A stretch of 64,000 nt of DNA from Clostridium sardiniense (GTDB lineage Bacteria; Bacillota; Clostridia; Clostridiales; Clostridiaceae): assembly GCF_016907995.1 (NCBI RefSeq), contig NZ_JAFBDA010000012.1:56113-120112 (forward strand), given 5' to 3'. The notes below the pieces were generated by a model. It had not been told where the DNA came from and did no database searches. It saw only the letters and a program-made list of their open reading frames with translations. The position numbers and the translations under genes are program-made. Of this stretch, positions 55,688 through 63,813 are shown piece after piece. The first letter of the stretch is position 1. Each line of letters opens with the position of its first letter.

Positions 55688-56479
55688 ATGGCAGTATTAA
55701 CGGAAAGTGAAATCAGAAACAGATTAAAAAGAGCAGATTTAAATGAGGTTAAGGAATTTGTCATAGAAAAAGGACAGATAATAACACCTTCTGCAAAATC
55801 TTATTTAGCTGAAAAAAATATAGTTTTAAAATACAAGGATGAAGAAGAAAATAATAATTCATCTAAATATAGAGAGCAAAAAAGAGTTGAATTTAAAGAA
55901 ATAAAATCAGAAGAGCCTAAAGAAAAAAAATATAAGTATGTTACAGTGTTTGGAACAAAACTTGATTATAAACCTGAGCATATGACACATTTAAAGGGAA
56001 ACCTTCTAGTATTTAAGGACCATAAAAGAATAGTTTTTAGAGGCAGGATGGATACACTAGAGTCAAAAATTTTAGAGAGTCAAATTTTATGTCAAAAAAA
56101 TGGTATACCAAAGCTTGTAGATGAACTTCAAGAGATGTTGATTTTTGTAAGAAATATGATAAGAGCAGAGGTTTTAGATGAGGATCTTAATGATTTTACA
56201 CTTCTAGGTCTTAAAGAAGAGGAATTAAGAGCTCAATCACATAATCCTAAAAAATACTTTGGTATTGGGCATGAATTTCCAGATTATAGAATGGGTGAAG
56301 TAGTTGTTTCAATAAACAGTTTAAGAGCCTTAACTAGAGAAGTGGAACTTGCTGCATTTGAAGCGTTTAAAGGTGAATATGGCAGTGTTACTAGAGAAGA
56401 TATAATAAGAGGATTAAATAGATTGTCATCAGCATTCTGGATTATGATCTTTAAAGTTAGAACAAATAAGTACAAGTAA
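55688..56479 (+). CDS. eutT: EutT-type cobalamin adenosyltransferase
   Basis: I use the ATG at 55688 (263 residues), downstream of AGGAGA. The N-terminal 50 residues carry ITPSAKSYLAEKNIVLKY, and the central part holds FGTKLDYKPEHMTHLKGNLLVFKDHKRIVFRGRMDTLESKI, typical of EutT adenosyltransferases, which make adenosylcobalamin for EutBC. The H-x11-CCxxC metal motif of Salmonella EutT is not present, so this is the metal-independent or differently liganded Gram-positive form. It is followed by pduL after 13 bases. Confidence 0.9.
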   Translation: MAVLTESEIRNRLKRADLNEVKEFVIEKGQIITPSAKSYLAEKNIVLKYKDEEENNNSSKYREQKRVEFKEIKSEEPKEKKYKYVTVFGTKLDYKPEHMTHLKGNLLVFKDHKRIVFRGRMDTLESKILESQILCQKNGIPKLVDELQEMLIFVRNMIRAEVLDEDLNDFTLLGLKEEELRAQSHNPKKYFGIGHEFPDYRMGEVVVSINSLRALTREVELAAFEAFKGEYGSVTREDIIRGLNRLSSAFWIMIFKVRTNKYK

Positions 56480-56492
56480 CCAGGAGGAAAAA

Positions 56493-57116
56493 ATGAAAGA
56501 TCTATTAAATAGCATTATAGATGAAGTTGTTAAGAGAGTTAAAGATGAAGCATTTATAGAAGTAGAAGCTTCAGGAAGACATGTTCATTTAACTGAAAAA
56601 GATGTAGAAAAATTATTTGGAGCTAATTATAAGCTTACTAAGATAAAAGATTTATCTCAGCCAGGACAATTTGCATGTAAAGAGAGAGTTACAATTAAGG
56701 GTCCTAAGGGAAGCCTTAAAAATGTTGTTGTACTTGGACCTACAAGACCAGAATCACAGGTTGAAGTTTCTCTTACAGATGCATTATCATTAGGAGTTAA
56801 ACCACCAATTAAAATCAGTGGAGAGCTTTTAGATACTCCAGGTATTACGATTGAAAGTGAGAGAGGATCAGTTAATTTAGATAGAGGATTAATAGCAGCA
56901 AAGAGACATATACATGTGTCAAATGAAGATGCTAAAAAATTTGAAGTTAAAGATAACGATTTAGTTAAAGTTAAGGTTTTTGGAGAAAGACCATTAATAT
57001 TTGATGATGTAGTTATTAGAGTAAGTGAAAATTATAATACTTTTATGCATATTGATTATGATGAAGCAAATGCATGTGGATTTAAAACAGGAACATTTGC
57101 AAGAATAATAAAATAG
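56493..57116 (+). CDS. pduL: PduL-type phosphotransacylase (EutD function)
   Basis: The 207-residue protein is a PduL-family acyltransferase. Each of its two halves carries a zinc-binding His pair: EASGRHVHLTEKDVE near residue 27 and AKRHIHVSNEDA near 137. KIKDLSQPGQFACKERVTIKG lies between them. It converts acetyl-CoA and phosphate to acetyl phosphate and returns CoA to EutE inside the shell. Its N-terminal LLNSIIDEVVKRVKDE helix is an encapsulation peptide. It replaces the unrelated EutD of enterics. The start has AGGAGG. Confidence 0.95.
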   Translation: MKDLLNSIIDEVVKRVKDEAFIEVEASGRHVHLTEKDVEKLFGANYKLTKIKDLSQPGQFACKERVTIKGPKGSLKNVVVLGPTRPESQVEVSLTDALSLGVKPPIKISGELLDTPGITIESERGSVNLDRGLIAAKRHIHVSNEDAKKFEVKDNDLVKVKVFGERPLIFDDVVIRVSENYNTFMHIDYDEANACGFKTGTFARIIK

Positions 57117-57141
57117 ACACCTCATAAAGGAGGGACAATAT

Positions 57142-57816
57142 ATGAATTATGATGATTTAATTAATTCAATAGTTGAAGAAGTATACAAAAAATTAAACGA
57201 AAAAGCTAATTCAACTATTAATGATAAGATTATAGATAAGAAAAAAGCTATTGTGCTATGGGATGATAATTTAGATAATTATTCAAAGTTAAGCTCTAAG
57301 TATGAAATAATATCATATGAAGAGGGCATAAGAGAGTATGATGTAGTTATAATTTCATCATTATGTCTTAGAGGATTATCAAATTTAGCACAAGGTTCAA
57401 GTATATCAAGTGAAGAGAAATTTATCTTAAAAGCCATTATGCTTGGAAAAGAAGTATACGTAATGGAAAATGGTATAGAATACAGAAGATACAAGGATAC
57501 TGCACCAGAAGAATTATATAAGAAATTTGTTTTATTTGAAAGAGAATTGGTAAGTTATGGTGTACATGTTATAAAGGATATAGATACTTTACTGCTAGAT
57601 AGAAATAGTAAAGTTACTAAAGAGAGAGAAATATCAAATGTAGAGATTGAGGAGAAAGTTATAGAACTTAGAAATAAGAAACTTATTTCTGAAGGAGATT
57701 TAAAAAAGCCTCATATAAATGGAGCAAAGAAAATTATTGTTGATAAAAAGACAATGATAACTCCTCTAGCATCTGATTATATAAGGATACATCATTTAAA
57801 AGTAGAAAGAATTTAA
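57142..57816 (+). CDS. Eut-locus protein of unknown function
   Basis: The 224-residue protein starts with an amphipathic helix (YDDLINSIVEEVYKKLNEK) like the targeting peptides of cargo enzymes. The middle (DVVIISSLCLRGLSNLAQG, then AIMLGKEVYVMENGIEYRRYK) resembles a small nucleotide-fold domain, and the C-terminus reads KKTMITPLASDYIRIHHLKVERI, a motif also seen in the N-terminus of EutT. It matches what is known as the Gram-positive ethanolamine utilisation hypothetical family. It is probably luminal cargo with unknown activity, perhaps cofactor handling. Confidence 0.78.
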   Translation: MNYDDLINSIVEEVYKKLNEKANSTINDKIIDKKKAIVLWDDNLDNYSKLSSKYEIISYEEGIREYDVVIISSLCLRGLSNLAQGSSISSEEKFILKAIMLGKEVYVMENGIEYRRYKDTAPEELYKKFVLFERELVSYGVHVIKDIDTLLLDRNSKVTKEREISNVEIEEKVIELRNKKLISEGDLKKPHINGAKKIIVDKKTMITPLASDYIRIHHLKVERI

Positions 57817-57829
57817 GAGAGGTACTACT

Positions 57830-58102
57830 ATGGAGATAGGAAGAGTTGTAGGAAATTTATGGGCTACAAGAAAAGATGAAAAACTTAGTGGTCAAAGGTT
57901 TCTAGTTGTAAAAATTTTAGAATCTAAAGATACTGTGAAAAATGGGTTATATGTAGCTTGTGATAGCGTAGGAGCTGGGAATGGAGATTTAGTTTTAATA
58001 ACTAAAGGTGGTGCAGCAAGACAAGCAGTTGGTTCAAAGGATGTACCAATTGATGCGACGATTGTTGGCATAATAGATTCCCTTGATATAGACGATGAAT
58101 AA
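57830..58102 (+). CDS. eutN: EutN, pentameric vertex protein
   Basis: This 90-residue protein is a CcmL/EutN family beta-barrel (BMC-P): MEIGRVVGNLWATRKDEKLSGQ (first strand), the VACDSVGAGNGDLVLITKGGAARQAVG core, and DATIVGIIDSLDI. Pentamers cap the vertices of the polyhedral shell. Its stop codon lies 8 bases inside the next gene, showing coupling. The start has GAGAGG. Confidence 0.95.
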   Translation: MEIGRVVGNLWATRKDEKLSGQRFLVVKILESKDTVKNGLYVACDSVGAGNGDLVLITKGGAARQAVGSKDVPIDATIVGIIDSLDIDDE

Positions 58103-58646
58103 GAGTATAGGGTCAATTGAATTTAGAAGCATAAGCAAAGGGATAGAAATTGCTAATGAGATGGTTAAGAGGGCAAATGTAGATGTGATTTACGCAAAAA
58201 GTATATGTCCTGGGAAGTTTATTATAATGATAAGCGGAGATGCTTCTGAGGTTCATGAGTCCGTTAATTATGGGTTGAATTTTGATAAAAAGTATATAGT
58301 TGATTCTTTTATTTTAAATAGAGTTCATGATGATATAGTAAATGGTCTAAAAAATAGATATAAATCAAAAGATATTGAAGGCTTAGCCGTTGGAATTATG
58401 GAAACAAACAAAGTTTGTGCTGGATTAGAGGCATTAGATAAAGCTTTAAAATCTGGAGATGTTAATTTAGTTAAGCTTCAATTGGCATTTGCAATTGGTG
58501 GAAAATTAGTTTATATATTATCGGGTACGTTAAGTAGCGTAGAGCATTCTATTAATACAGCTATTGAGGAAGTAGAGTCTAAAGATATAGTAGCAACTTC
58601 AATTATTCCATCTCCAGAAGTGGAGTTTATTAGACACATAATATAA
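58095..58646 (+). CDS. pduT: PduT-like tandem-BMC shell protein with Cys38
   Basis: The 183-residue protein has two BMC domains (about 4-85 and 95-180). Residues 30-43 read VDVIYAKSICPGKF and put a Cys at position 38. In PduT this Cys, one per subunit of the trimer, binds a 4Fe-4S cluster at the pore and is thought to move electrons across the shell. The CPGKF context is the PduT signature rather than that of EutL. It is followed by eutH. Having a PduT-type protein in an ethanolamine locus suggests redox exchange with the cytosol; the cluster itself is inferred. Confidence 0.8.
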   Translation: MNKSIGSIEFRSISKGIEIANEMVKRANVDVIYAKSICPGKFIIMISGDASEVHESVNYGLNFDKKYIVDSFILNRVHDDIVNGLKNRYKSKDIEGLAVGIMETNKVCAGLEALDKALKSGDVNLVKLQLAFAIGGKLVYILSGTLSSVEHSINTAIEEVESKDIVATSIIPSPEVEFIRHII

Positions 58647-58664
58647 TTTGAGGGGGAAAGCAAA

Positions 58665-59762
58665 ATGAGTATTAATGAAATTATCATTTACATAATGGTA
58701 TTCTTTATGGCTTTAGGAGCTATAGATAAATGTTTAGGAAATAAATTTGGGTTAGGTGAACAATTTGAAGAAGGAATAATGGCTATGGGTTCACTTGCAG
58801 TTGCAATGGTTGGAGTTATTTGTTTAGCACCTGTACTTGCAAATGTATTAAGACCAGTAGTTGTACCAATTTTTAATGCATTAGGTGCAGACCCTGCTAT
58901 GTTTGCGGGATCAATACTTGCAAACGATATGGGTGGAGCTCCTCTTGCTATGGAACTTGCAACTAACCCAGAAGCAGGTTTATTTGGAGGATTAATAGTA
59001 GGAGCAATGATGGGACCTACTATAGTGTTTACTATACCAGTAGCACTTGGAATTATTGAAAAGAGAGATCAAAAATATTTAGCTACAGGAATATTAGCTG
59101 GTGTTATAACTATACCAGTTGGAGCTTTTGTTGGAGGATTAGTTGCAGGCTTCCCAGCAATGATGGTTCTTAAAAACTTAGTTCCAATAATAATTTTTGC
59201 AGCAATAATTGCTCTAGGACTTATGAAATTTGAAAAAGCTATGATAAAAGGATTTACTTACTTTGGTAAAGGGGTTGTAGTTGTTATAACTTTAGGTTTA
59301 GCTGCGGCTATTATAGAGGCATTAACAGGAATAGTAATTATTCCAGGAATGAATCCAATTAGTGAAGGAATTGAAATAGTTGGAGATATTGCAATAGTAC
59401 TTGCAGGGGCATTCCCGCTAGTATATGTAATAACAAAAGTATTTAAGAAACCTTTAATGGCACTTGGAAAAGTGCTTGGAATGAATGAAATTGCAGCAGC
59501 AGGAATGGTTGCAAGTTTAGCTAACAGTATTCCTATGTTTGGAATGATGAAGGACATGGATAATAGAGGTAAGATTATAAATGTTGCATTTGCAGTTTCA
59601 GCAGCATTTGTATTTGGAGATCATTTAGGATTTACAGCAGGATTCAATCAAGATATGATTTTCCCAATGATAGTTGGAAAGTTAGTTGGAGGAGTAACAG
59701 CTGTTATATTAGCTATGTTTATAGCAAATAAAGTATTATCAAAAGAAGAAGTTACTAAATAG
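58665..59762 (+). CDS. eutH: EutH, ethanolamine permease
   Basis: The 365-residue protein has about ten to eleven membrane helices and the EutH features IYIMVFFMALGAIDKCLGNKFGLGEQFEEG, LANDMGGAPLAMELATNPEAGLFGG, PIFGM-like SLANSIPMFGMMKDM and VFGDHLGFTAGFNQDMIFPMIVGKL. It imports ethanolamine (needed at low concentration or low pH). The length matches the family. GAGGGGGA precedes the ATG. It sits near the end of the operon, after the shell genes. Confidence 0.96.
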   Translation: MSINEIIIYIMVFFMALGAIDKCLGNKFGLGEQFEEGIMAMGSLAVAMVGVICLAPVLANVLRPVVVPIFNALGADPAMFAGSILANDMGGAPLAMELATNPEAGLFGGLIVGAMMGPTIVFTIPVALGIIEKRDQKYLATGILAGVITIPVGAFVGGLVAGFPAMMVLKNLVPIIIFAAIIALGLMKFEKAMIKGFTYFGKGVVVVITLGLAAAIIEALTGIVIIPGMNPISEGIEIVGDIAIVLAGAFPLVYVITKVFKKPLMALGKVLGMNEIAAAGMVASLANSIPMFGMMKDMDNRGKIINVAFAVSAAFVFGDHLGFTAGFNQDMIFPMIVGKLVGGVTAVILAMFIANKVLSKEEVTK

Positions 59763-59781
59763 GGTAAGGAGAAGAAGTAAT

Positions 59782-60255
59782 ATGGATATGAATAATTTAG
59801 ACAAATCATTATTAGAGAAATTAGTAAGACAAATAATAGAAGAAAAAATTAATGGATCAAATGATTCAGTAGATTTTGAAAGACATAAAGATATAAGTGG
59901 AATAACTTCAGTAAAGCTTCAAACTGTTAAAGTTGATGAATCAAATAGATTAGATACAGGAAACCCAAATGATGTAGTTTATACTAAAGATGTATTCAAC
60001 CTTAAAGAAAGTGAAAGATTAGGTTGTGGAATGATGGAAATGAAAGCTACAACTTTTGATTGGACTTTAAATTATGATGAAATAGATTATGTTATTGAAG
60101 GTCATTTAGATGTAATAATTGATGGTAGAAAAATATCAGCAGATGCAGGAGAAATAATTCTTATACCTAAGGGCTCAAAAATACAATTCTCAGTTCCAGA
60201 ATTTGCGAGATTTATGTATGTAACATATCCAGCAGATTGGGCATCACAAAATTAA
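59782..60255 (+). CDS. eutQ: EutQ, cupin-fold protein
   Basis: The 157-residue protein begins with an amphipathic helix NLDKSLLEKLVRQIIEEKI (encapsulation-peptide type). A cupin domain follows: RLGCGMMEMKATTFDWTLNYDEIDYVIEGHLDVIIDGR and GEIILIPKGSKIQFSVP. EutQ is reported in Salmonella to act with EutP as an acetate kinase; the mechanism here is unverified. It is the last gene of the eut operon, with a strong terminator after it. Confidence 0.93.
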   Translation: MDMNNLDKSLLEKLVRQIIEEKINGSNDSVDFERHKDISGITSVKLQTVKVDESNRLDTGNPNDVVYTKDVFNLKESERLGCGMMEMKATTFDWTLNYDEIDYVIEGHLDVIIDGRKISADAGEIILIPKGSKIQFSVPEFARFMYVTYPADWASQN

Positions 60256-60298
60256 GGTTATAAGTTTATTTAAATACATTTACAAATAACACTTCTTT

Positions 60299-60338
60299 AA
60301 AAATCCCCTTTGAATAAAACTCAAAGGGGATTTTTTAG
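60299..60338 (+). terminator. Terminator of the eut operon
   Basis: Perfect 15-bp arms (60299-60313 and 60321-60335) around a 7-base loop, ending in TTTTTT. Confidence 0.95.
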
Positions 60339-60421
60339 CTTTACTTAATAAAGGATACTATATTATATAAAAATAAAGCATACTATATTATATATATCTA
60401 TAGTTAGTGGAAGGAATTATT

Positions 60422-60931
60422 ATGAAAAGAATAAAAAAATTTGTTATAATAATATTATTACTGACAGTTTTTGGAGGATATTATTATATATCATATGCTA
60501 ATGATGATGGTGTTATAAAGTATAAAACTTATAAAAATGAAAGATATGGATTTTCTATAAATTATCCGAGCTTTCTAGTAGAGGATAAACCATCTACCAA
60601 TAATGAAGGAGTACTTTTTAAAAATAAGGATGGTACAGAAGAGTTAATAGTGTTTGGATATAATAATATTGAAAATAAAAGCTTAAATGAAACTTATGAT
60701 GAAGAAGTTAGTTTAATAAATGATATAAAATATAAGAGTATGGGTGATAATTGGTATGTTATATCATGGGAAGAGGATGGAAGTATATATTATAAGAAGG
60801 TAGTAGTTGGGAAAAGGTCAACAAATATATTTTCTTATAAATATCCAAGCCATAAAAAGAAATTATATGATGAAATAATAGAAGAGGGAATAGAAAGTTT
60901 TAAGACACCTCTTATTGATGAATATAACTAA
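60422..60931 (+). CDS. Membrane-anchored PsbP-like protein, unknown
   Basis: I use the ATG at 60422 after GGAAGGA; an in-frame GTG at 60407 has no site. The 169-residue product has a basic N-terminus and a single hydrophobic segment (about 6-24). The remainder has YKNERYGFSINYPSFL, then LFKNKDGTEELIVFGYN, a pattern that resembles exported PsbP-related or 'FSIxYP' proteins with an antiparallel sheet. No function is known. It and the next gene (52 bases on) may form a small unit. Confidence 0.7.
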   Translation: MKRIKKFVIIILLLTVFGGYYYISYANDDGVIKYKTYKNERYGFSINYPSFLVEDKPSTNNEGVLFKNKDGTEELIVFGYNNIENKSLNETYDEEVSLINDIKYKSMGDNWYVISWEEDGSIYYKKVVVGKRSTNIFSYKYPSHKKKLYDEIIEEGIESFKTPLIDEYN

Positions 60932-60983
60932 TTTATTATAACTAATGAATAGAGATTAATTTACTATATAATTGGAGGGGTTT

Positions 60984-61634
60984 ATGAAGAGAAAAGTAAA
61001 GGAAATAGTATTTTCTTTATATATGTTTTTATTTGCATTAGTGACAAGTGTATTATTTGTATTAAATGCAACTATAATATATAGAATATGTATATCAGCT
61101 TTTAAATTAGAAGAGAGTACTGGAGTTTCAGCAAATGCACTTATGGAGGATTATACAAGGGTTATTAATTACTTAAGGAATCCTTTTAATAATAGTCTTA
61201 AGTTTGAGAATTTTCCTATGAGTGAACAAGGATCATATCATTTTTTTGAAGTTAAAAACATATTTTTTGTAATAGAAATTTTATTTTTTATATTTTGTAT
61301 TATAGCTATAATACTTTATACAATGAATAGGATAAATGTTTTTAGTTTTCCAATGAGAAGTCTTAACTATTTATTCAATACTACAATAATAATATTTGTA
61401 TCACTTTTAGTAGGATTTTATCTTAATTTTAATTATGTATTTAATAAGTTTCATGAAATATTCTTTAATAATGATTATTGGATATTCGATGAAAGAACTG
61501 ATCCTATAATTACGGCATTACCAGAAGAATTTTTTATGATTTGTGGAATAGCATGTATAGTATTTACTATAGGAATTGCATTAGTTTCAAAATTAATATA
61601 TATAAAATATAAAAGAAAAACTCTAAAGTTATAG
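60984..61634 (+). CDS. DUF1461/TIGR01906-type integral membrane protein
   Basis: I use the ATG at 60984 (216 residues) behind TTGGAGGGG. The protein has about four membrane segments (about 8-32, 91-111, 124-146 and 190-210). The extracytoplasmic loop has ALMEDYTRVINYLRN, and NNDYWIFDERTDPIITALPEEFF precedes the last span. These are marks of the TIGR01906/DUF1461 membrane proteins, whose function is unknown. A bidirectional terminator follows, separating it from the reductase gene on the other strand. Confidence 0.83.
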   Translation: MKRKVKEIVFSLYMFLFALVTSVLFVLNATIIYRICISAFKLEESTGVSANALMEDYTRVINYLRNPFNNSLKFENFPMSEQGSYHFFEVKNIFFVIEILFFIFCIIAIILYTMNRINVFSFPMRSLNYLFNTTIIIFVSLLVGFYLNFNYVFNKFHEIFFNNDYWIFDERTDPIITALPEEFFMICGIACIVFTIGIALVSKLIYIKYKRKTLKL

Positions 61635-61655
61635 TACTCTAGAGTTTTTCTTTTA
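61612..61655. terminator. Bidirectional terminator
   Basis: GAAAAACTCTA (61615-61625) pairs with TAGAGTTTTTC (61640-61650) and has T-rich DNA on both sides; it overlaps the stop of the upstream gene and serves the convergent reductase gene too. Confidence 0.88.
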
Positions 61656-62516
61656 TATTATGTTAAAATCCTTTAAGCATTTATATATGGATTCTTCAGT
61701 AGATGAAAAATAGATAGAATTATTTCTTAATTTCTCATTTGATATTCTAAGGTCTCTGTCTTCATCTTTAAATCGTTCAGAGTCTTTAATAAGGAGTGAG
61801 CCTTCTCTATGTTTAATATTGAGAAATTCTAAAACTTTAAGAGCTACATCATATGTTGAAAGATTATTTTCACTTCCAAAATTGTAATCTCCATAAGGTG
61901 ATTCAAGTAATTTTTCAAAATTTTCTATAACATCATAAGCATAGCTTATCCCACGAAATTCATTTGGAGAAAAGGCTATAGGATCATTTTTAATGATGCT
62001 ATTTAAAATATTATATAGAATATTTTTATTAGTCTTTTTATTTTTCTCAGGTAATGAGAATAGCCAAGTTAATCTTAGATTATAGTGAGAATCTAAGATT
62101 TCTTTTATTGATTTTTCAGCTTTAAGTTTAGATACACCATAAACATTATTTGGATAGGGAATAGTTTCTTCAGTATAAGGTCCTTTTTCTAAATTACCAT
62201 TATAAATTTGGTCACTACTTGCAAATACAAGAGTAGAATTATTTAAGCTACATCCTTTAGCTATATTAACTGTACCTCTAAAATTTACTTTTTCACAAAG
62301 ACTAGGATCCTTTTCACAAATAGCGGTATCAGAAATAGCAGCAGAATGAAAGACTATATCAATTTTATTATTTTTAAAGAAATTAAATACTTTATTTTCA
62401 TCTGTAATATCTAAAAAATTATGAGATCCTTTTATTACTTCATATTTATCTTTATAAGTCTCTATAAATCTAGAAGATAAAAAGCCATTACTTCCTGTAA
62501 CTAAAATTTTTTTCAT
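61653..62516 (-). CDS. RmlD-like NAD(P)-dependent sugar reductase
   Basis: The 287-residue protein is a short extended SDR: KKILVTGSNGFLSSRFI is the Rossmann nucleotide motif, followed by DIVFHSAAISDTAICEKDP and the active-site motif Tyr-x3-Lys in NVYGVSKLKAE with VFASSDQIY upstream. It resembles dTDP-4-dehydrorhamnose reductase (RmlD/RfbD) and related nucleotide-sugar reductases. No other rml gene is near, so the substrate cannot be fixed. The start has AAGGAGAGG. A minor unit of one gene. Confidence 0.85.
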   Translation of the reverse strand: MKKILVTGSNGFLSSRFIETYKDKYEVIKGSHNFLDITDENKVFNFFKNNKIDIVFHSAAISDTAICEKDPSLCEKVNFRGTVNIAKGCSLNNSTLVFASSDQIYNGNLEKGPYTEETIPYPNNVYGVSKLKAEKSIKEILDSHYNLRLTWLFSLPEKNKKTNKNILYNILNSIIKNDPIAFSPNEFRGISYAYDVIENFEKLLESPYGDYNFGSENNLSTYDVALKVLEFLNIKHREGSLLIKDSERFKDEDRDLRISNEKLRNNSIYFSSTEESIYKCLKDFNII

Positions 62517-62619
62517 AAAACGCCTCTCCTTAATACTTTATAGTAATATTTTAAATTTAAAGTTAATAAAAAACAATTAAAATGCATGAAAGTATTTAGA
62601 AGCTTAGGAATTAAAAGCA

Positions 62620-62652
62620 AAATAAAGAGCAGTATATTGCACTGCCCTTTTA
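62620..62652 (-). terminator. Terminator of the first YmaF-like gene
   Basis: On the minus strand AAAGGGCAGT pairs with ACTGCTCTTT (about 62624-62652) with one G-U pair, then a T-rich run. Confidence 0.75.
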
Positions 62653-62662
62653 TATAAAAAAG

Positions 62663-63004
62663 TTAACATTCAACGAAAATAGGTGCTTCTATTAAAGTTG
62701 CAAAAATAAATTCATGTCTATGTCCATCATTACAGCTTGTAACGCCATATACAAAATGAACATGTCTGCCGTCTCCAACAGGAATTGCAGGACCAGTACA
62801 AACTTCTATAAAATGAAAATGGTCGAAGAAGTCAGTTCTTGTACATATTTTATGGACATGACTGTCTCCCTTTCTTATAGCTTGTCCACTTACTCCAGCA
62901 AAGCGATGATTATGAACATCATCTGATCCTAATTCAGCTAATCTTACACTTCCTAAAAATTCATGAACGTGTCTTTGACTATCATCATCACAATGTGATC
63001 TCAT
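62663..63004 (-). CDS. His-rich YmaF-like protein (copy 1)
   Basis: The 113-residue protein is rich in HxH pairs (about 13 His): RHVHEFLGSVRLAE, DDVHNHRFAGVSG, DSHVHKICTRTDFFDHFHFIEV, GRHVHFVYG and GHRHEF. This regular pattern is that of the YmaF family. The role is unknown; the HxH pairs could bind a metal. The gene has AGGAGT upstream. A second copy lies about 235 bases further upstream on the same strand, together with its promoter-side DNA. Confidence 0.82.
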   Translation of the reverse strand: MRSHCDDDSQRHVHEFLGSVRLAELGSDDVHNHRFAGVSGQAIRKGDSHVHKICTRTDFFDHFHFIEVCTGPAIPVGDGRHVHFVYGVTSCNDGHRHEFIFATLIEAPIFVEC

Positions 63005-63090
63005 AAAATCAACTCCTATATATTTTAGTTATAATACATAATATACGGGAAGTAGAATAAGTGTTACTATTTTTCATAATATTTTATAGG
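63005..63090 (-). repeat. Duplicated upstream region (copy 1)
   Basis: The 85 or so bases upstream of the first YmaF-like gene closely match 63576-63661 upstream of the second copy, including ATATAGGAGTTGAT and a TATTATGTATTATAAC element. The duplication therefore included the promoter region. Confidence 0.85.
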
Positions 63091-63188
63091 ATTAAAGAAG
63101 GCTATAATAGGAATAGAGTTATTTATTATAAGATATTAAGTATAAATCTCTTAATGAATCATAAAACTTTAAGGAAGTTAAGTAAAAC

Positions 63189-63214
63189 AAAGAGTAGCAT
63201 ATATGCTACTCTTT
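63189..63214 (-). terminator. Terminator of the second YmaF-like gene
   Basis: AAAGAGTAGCAT (63189-63200) and ATGCTACTCTTT (63203-63214) form a perfect 12-bp hairpin in the gap between the two YmaF-like genes. On the minus strand it is followed by TGTTTTACTT. Confidence 0.8.
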
Positions 63215-63239
63215 TATATTTTATATTAGAAAGTTAATC

Positions 63240-63575
63240 TTAAACAAAAATAGGTGCATCTATTAAAGTTGCAACAATAAATTCATGAACATGGCCATCT
63301 TCCTCTTCTGTAGTGGCAAATACAAAGTGTACATGTCTACCTTCTCCAACAGGAATTGCAGGGCCAGTACGAACCTCTATAAAATGGAAATGATCAAAGA
63401 AATCAGTTCTTGTACATATTTTATGAATATGACTATTTCCTCTTGGTATAGCCTCTCCAGTAACACCAGCAAAACGATGGTTATGAACATCATCTGTACC
63501 TAATTCAGCTAATCGTACACTTCCTAAAAATTCATGAACGTGTCTTTGCATATCATCATCACAATGTGATCTCAT
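63240..63575 (-). CDS. His-rich YmaF-like protein (copy 2)
   Basis: The 111-residue protein is very similar to copy 1: the same start MRSHCDDD, RHVHEFLGSVRLAELG, RFAGVTGEA, and TRTDFFDHFHFIEV. Differences cluster near GNSHIHK and after GRHVHF, where an acidic TTEEEDG replaces TSCNDG. It belongs to the YmaF family. It has the same AGGAGT site and an almost identical promoter-side sequence. The two genes arose by tandem duplication; function unknown. Confidence 0.82.
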   Translation of the reverse strand: MRSHCDDDMQRHVHEFLGSVRLAELGTDDVHNHRFAGVTGEAIPRGNSHIHKICTRTDFFDHFHFIEVRTGPAIPVGEGRHVHFVFATTEEEDGHVHEFIVATLIDAPIFV

Positions 63576-63661
63576 AGAATCAACTCCTATATATTTTAGT
63601 TACAATACATAATATACAGAAAGTAGAGTAAGTGTTACTATTTTTCATAATATTTTATAGT
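63576..63661 (-). repeat. Duplicated upstream region (copy 2)
   Basis: This region matches 63005-63090 with only scattered differences (for example TATAGTATT versus TATAGGATT at the far end). The rest of the gap up to 63813 is AT-rich with no clear element apart from the ribosome site of the next plus-strand gene. Confidence 0.85.
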
Positions 63662-63813
63662 ATTAAAAATATAATAATCTATAAATAACAGCTAAAAAGT
63701 AAAAATAATAAAAAATATATTTTATAGTAAATTAATATTATAAAATAACAGAAGTTTGAATATTTATATAATGAAATAATGACAGGTTGAAATCAAGAGT
63801 AGAGGATGTTTAA

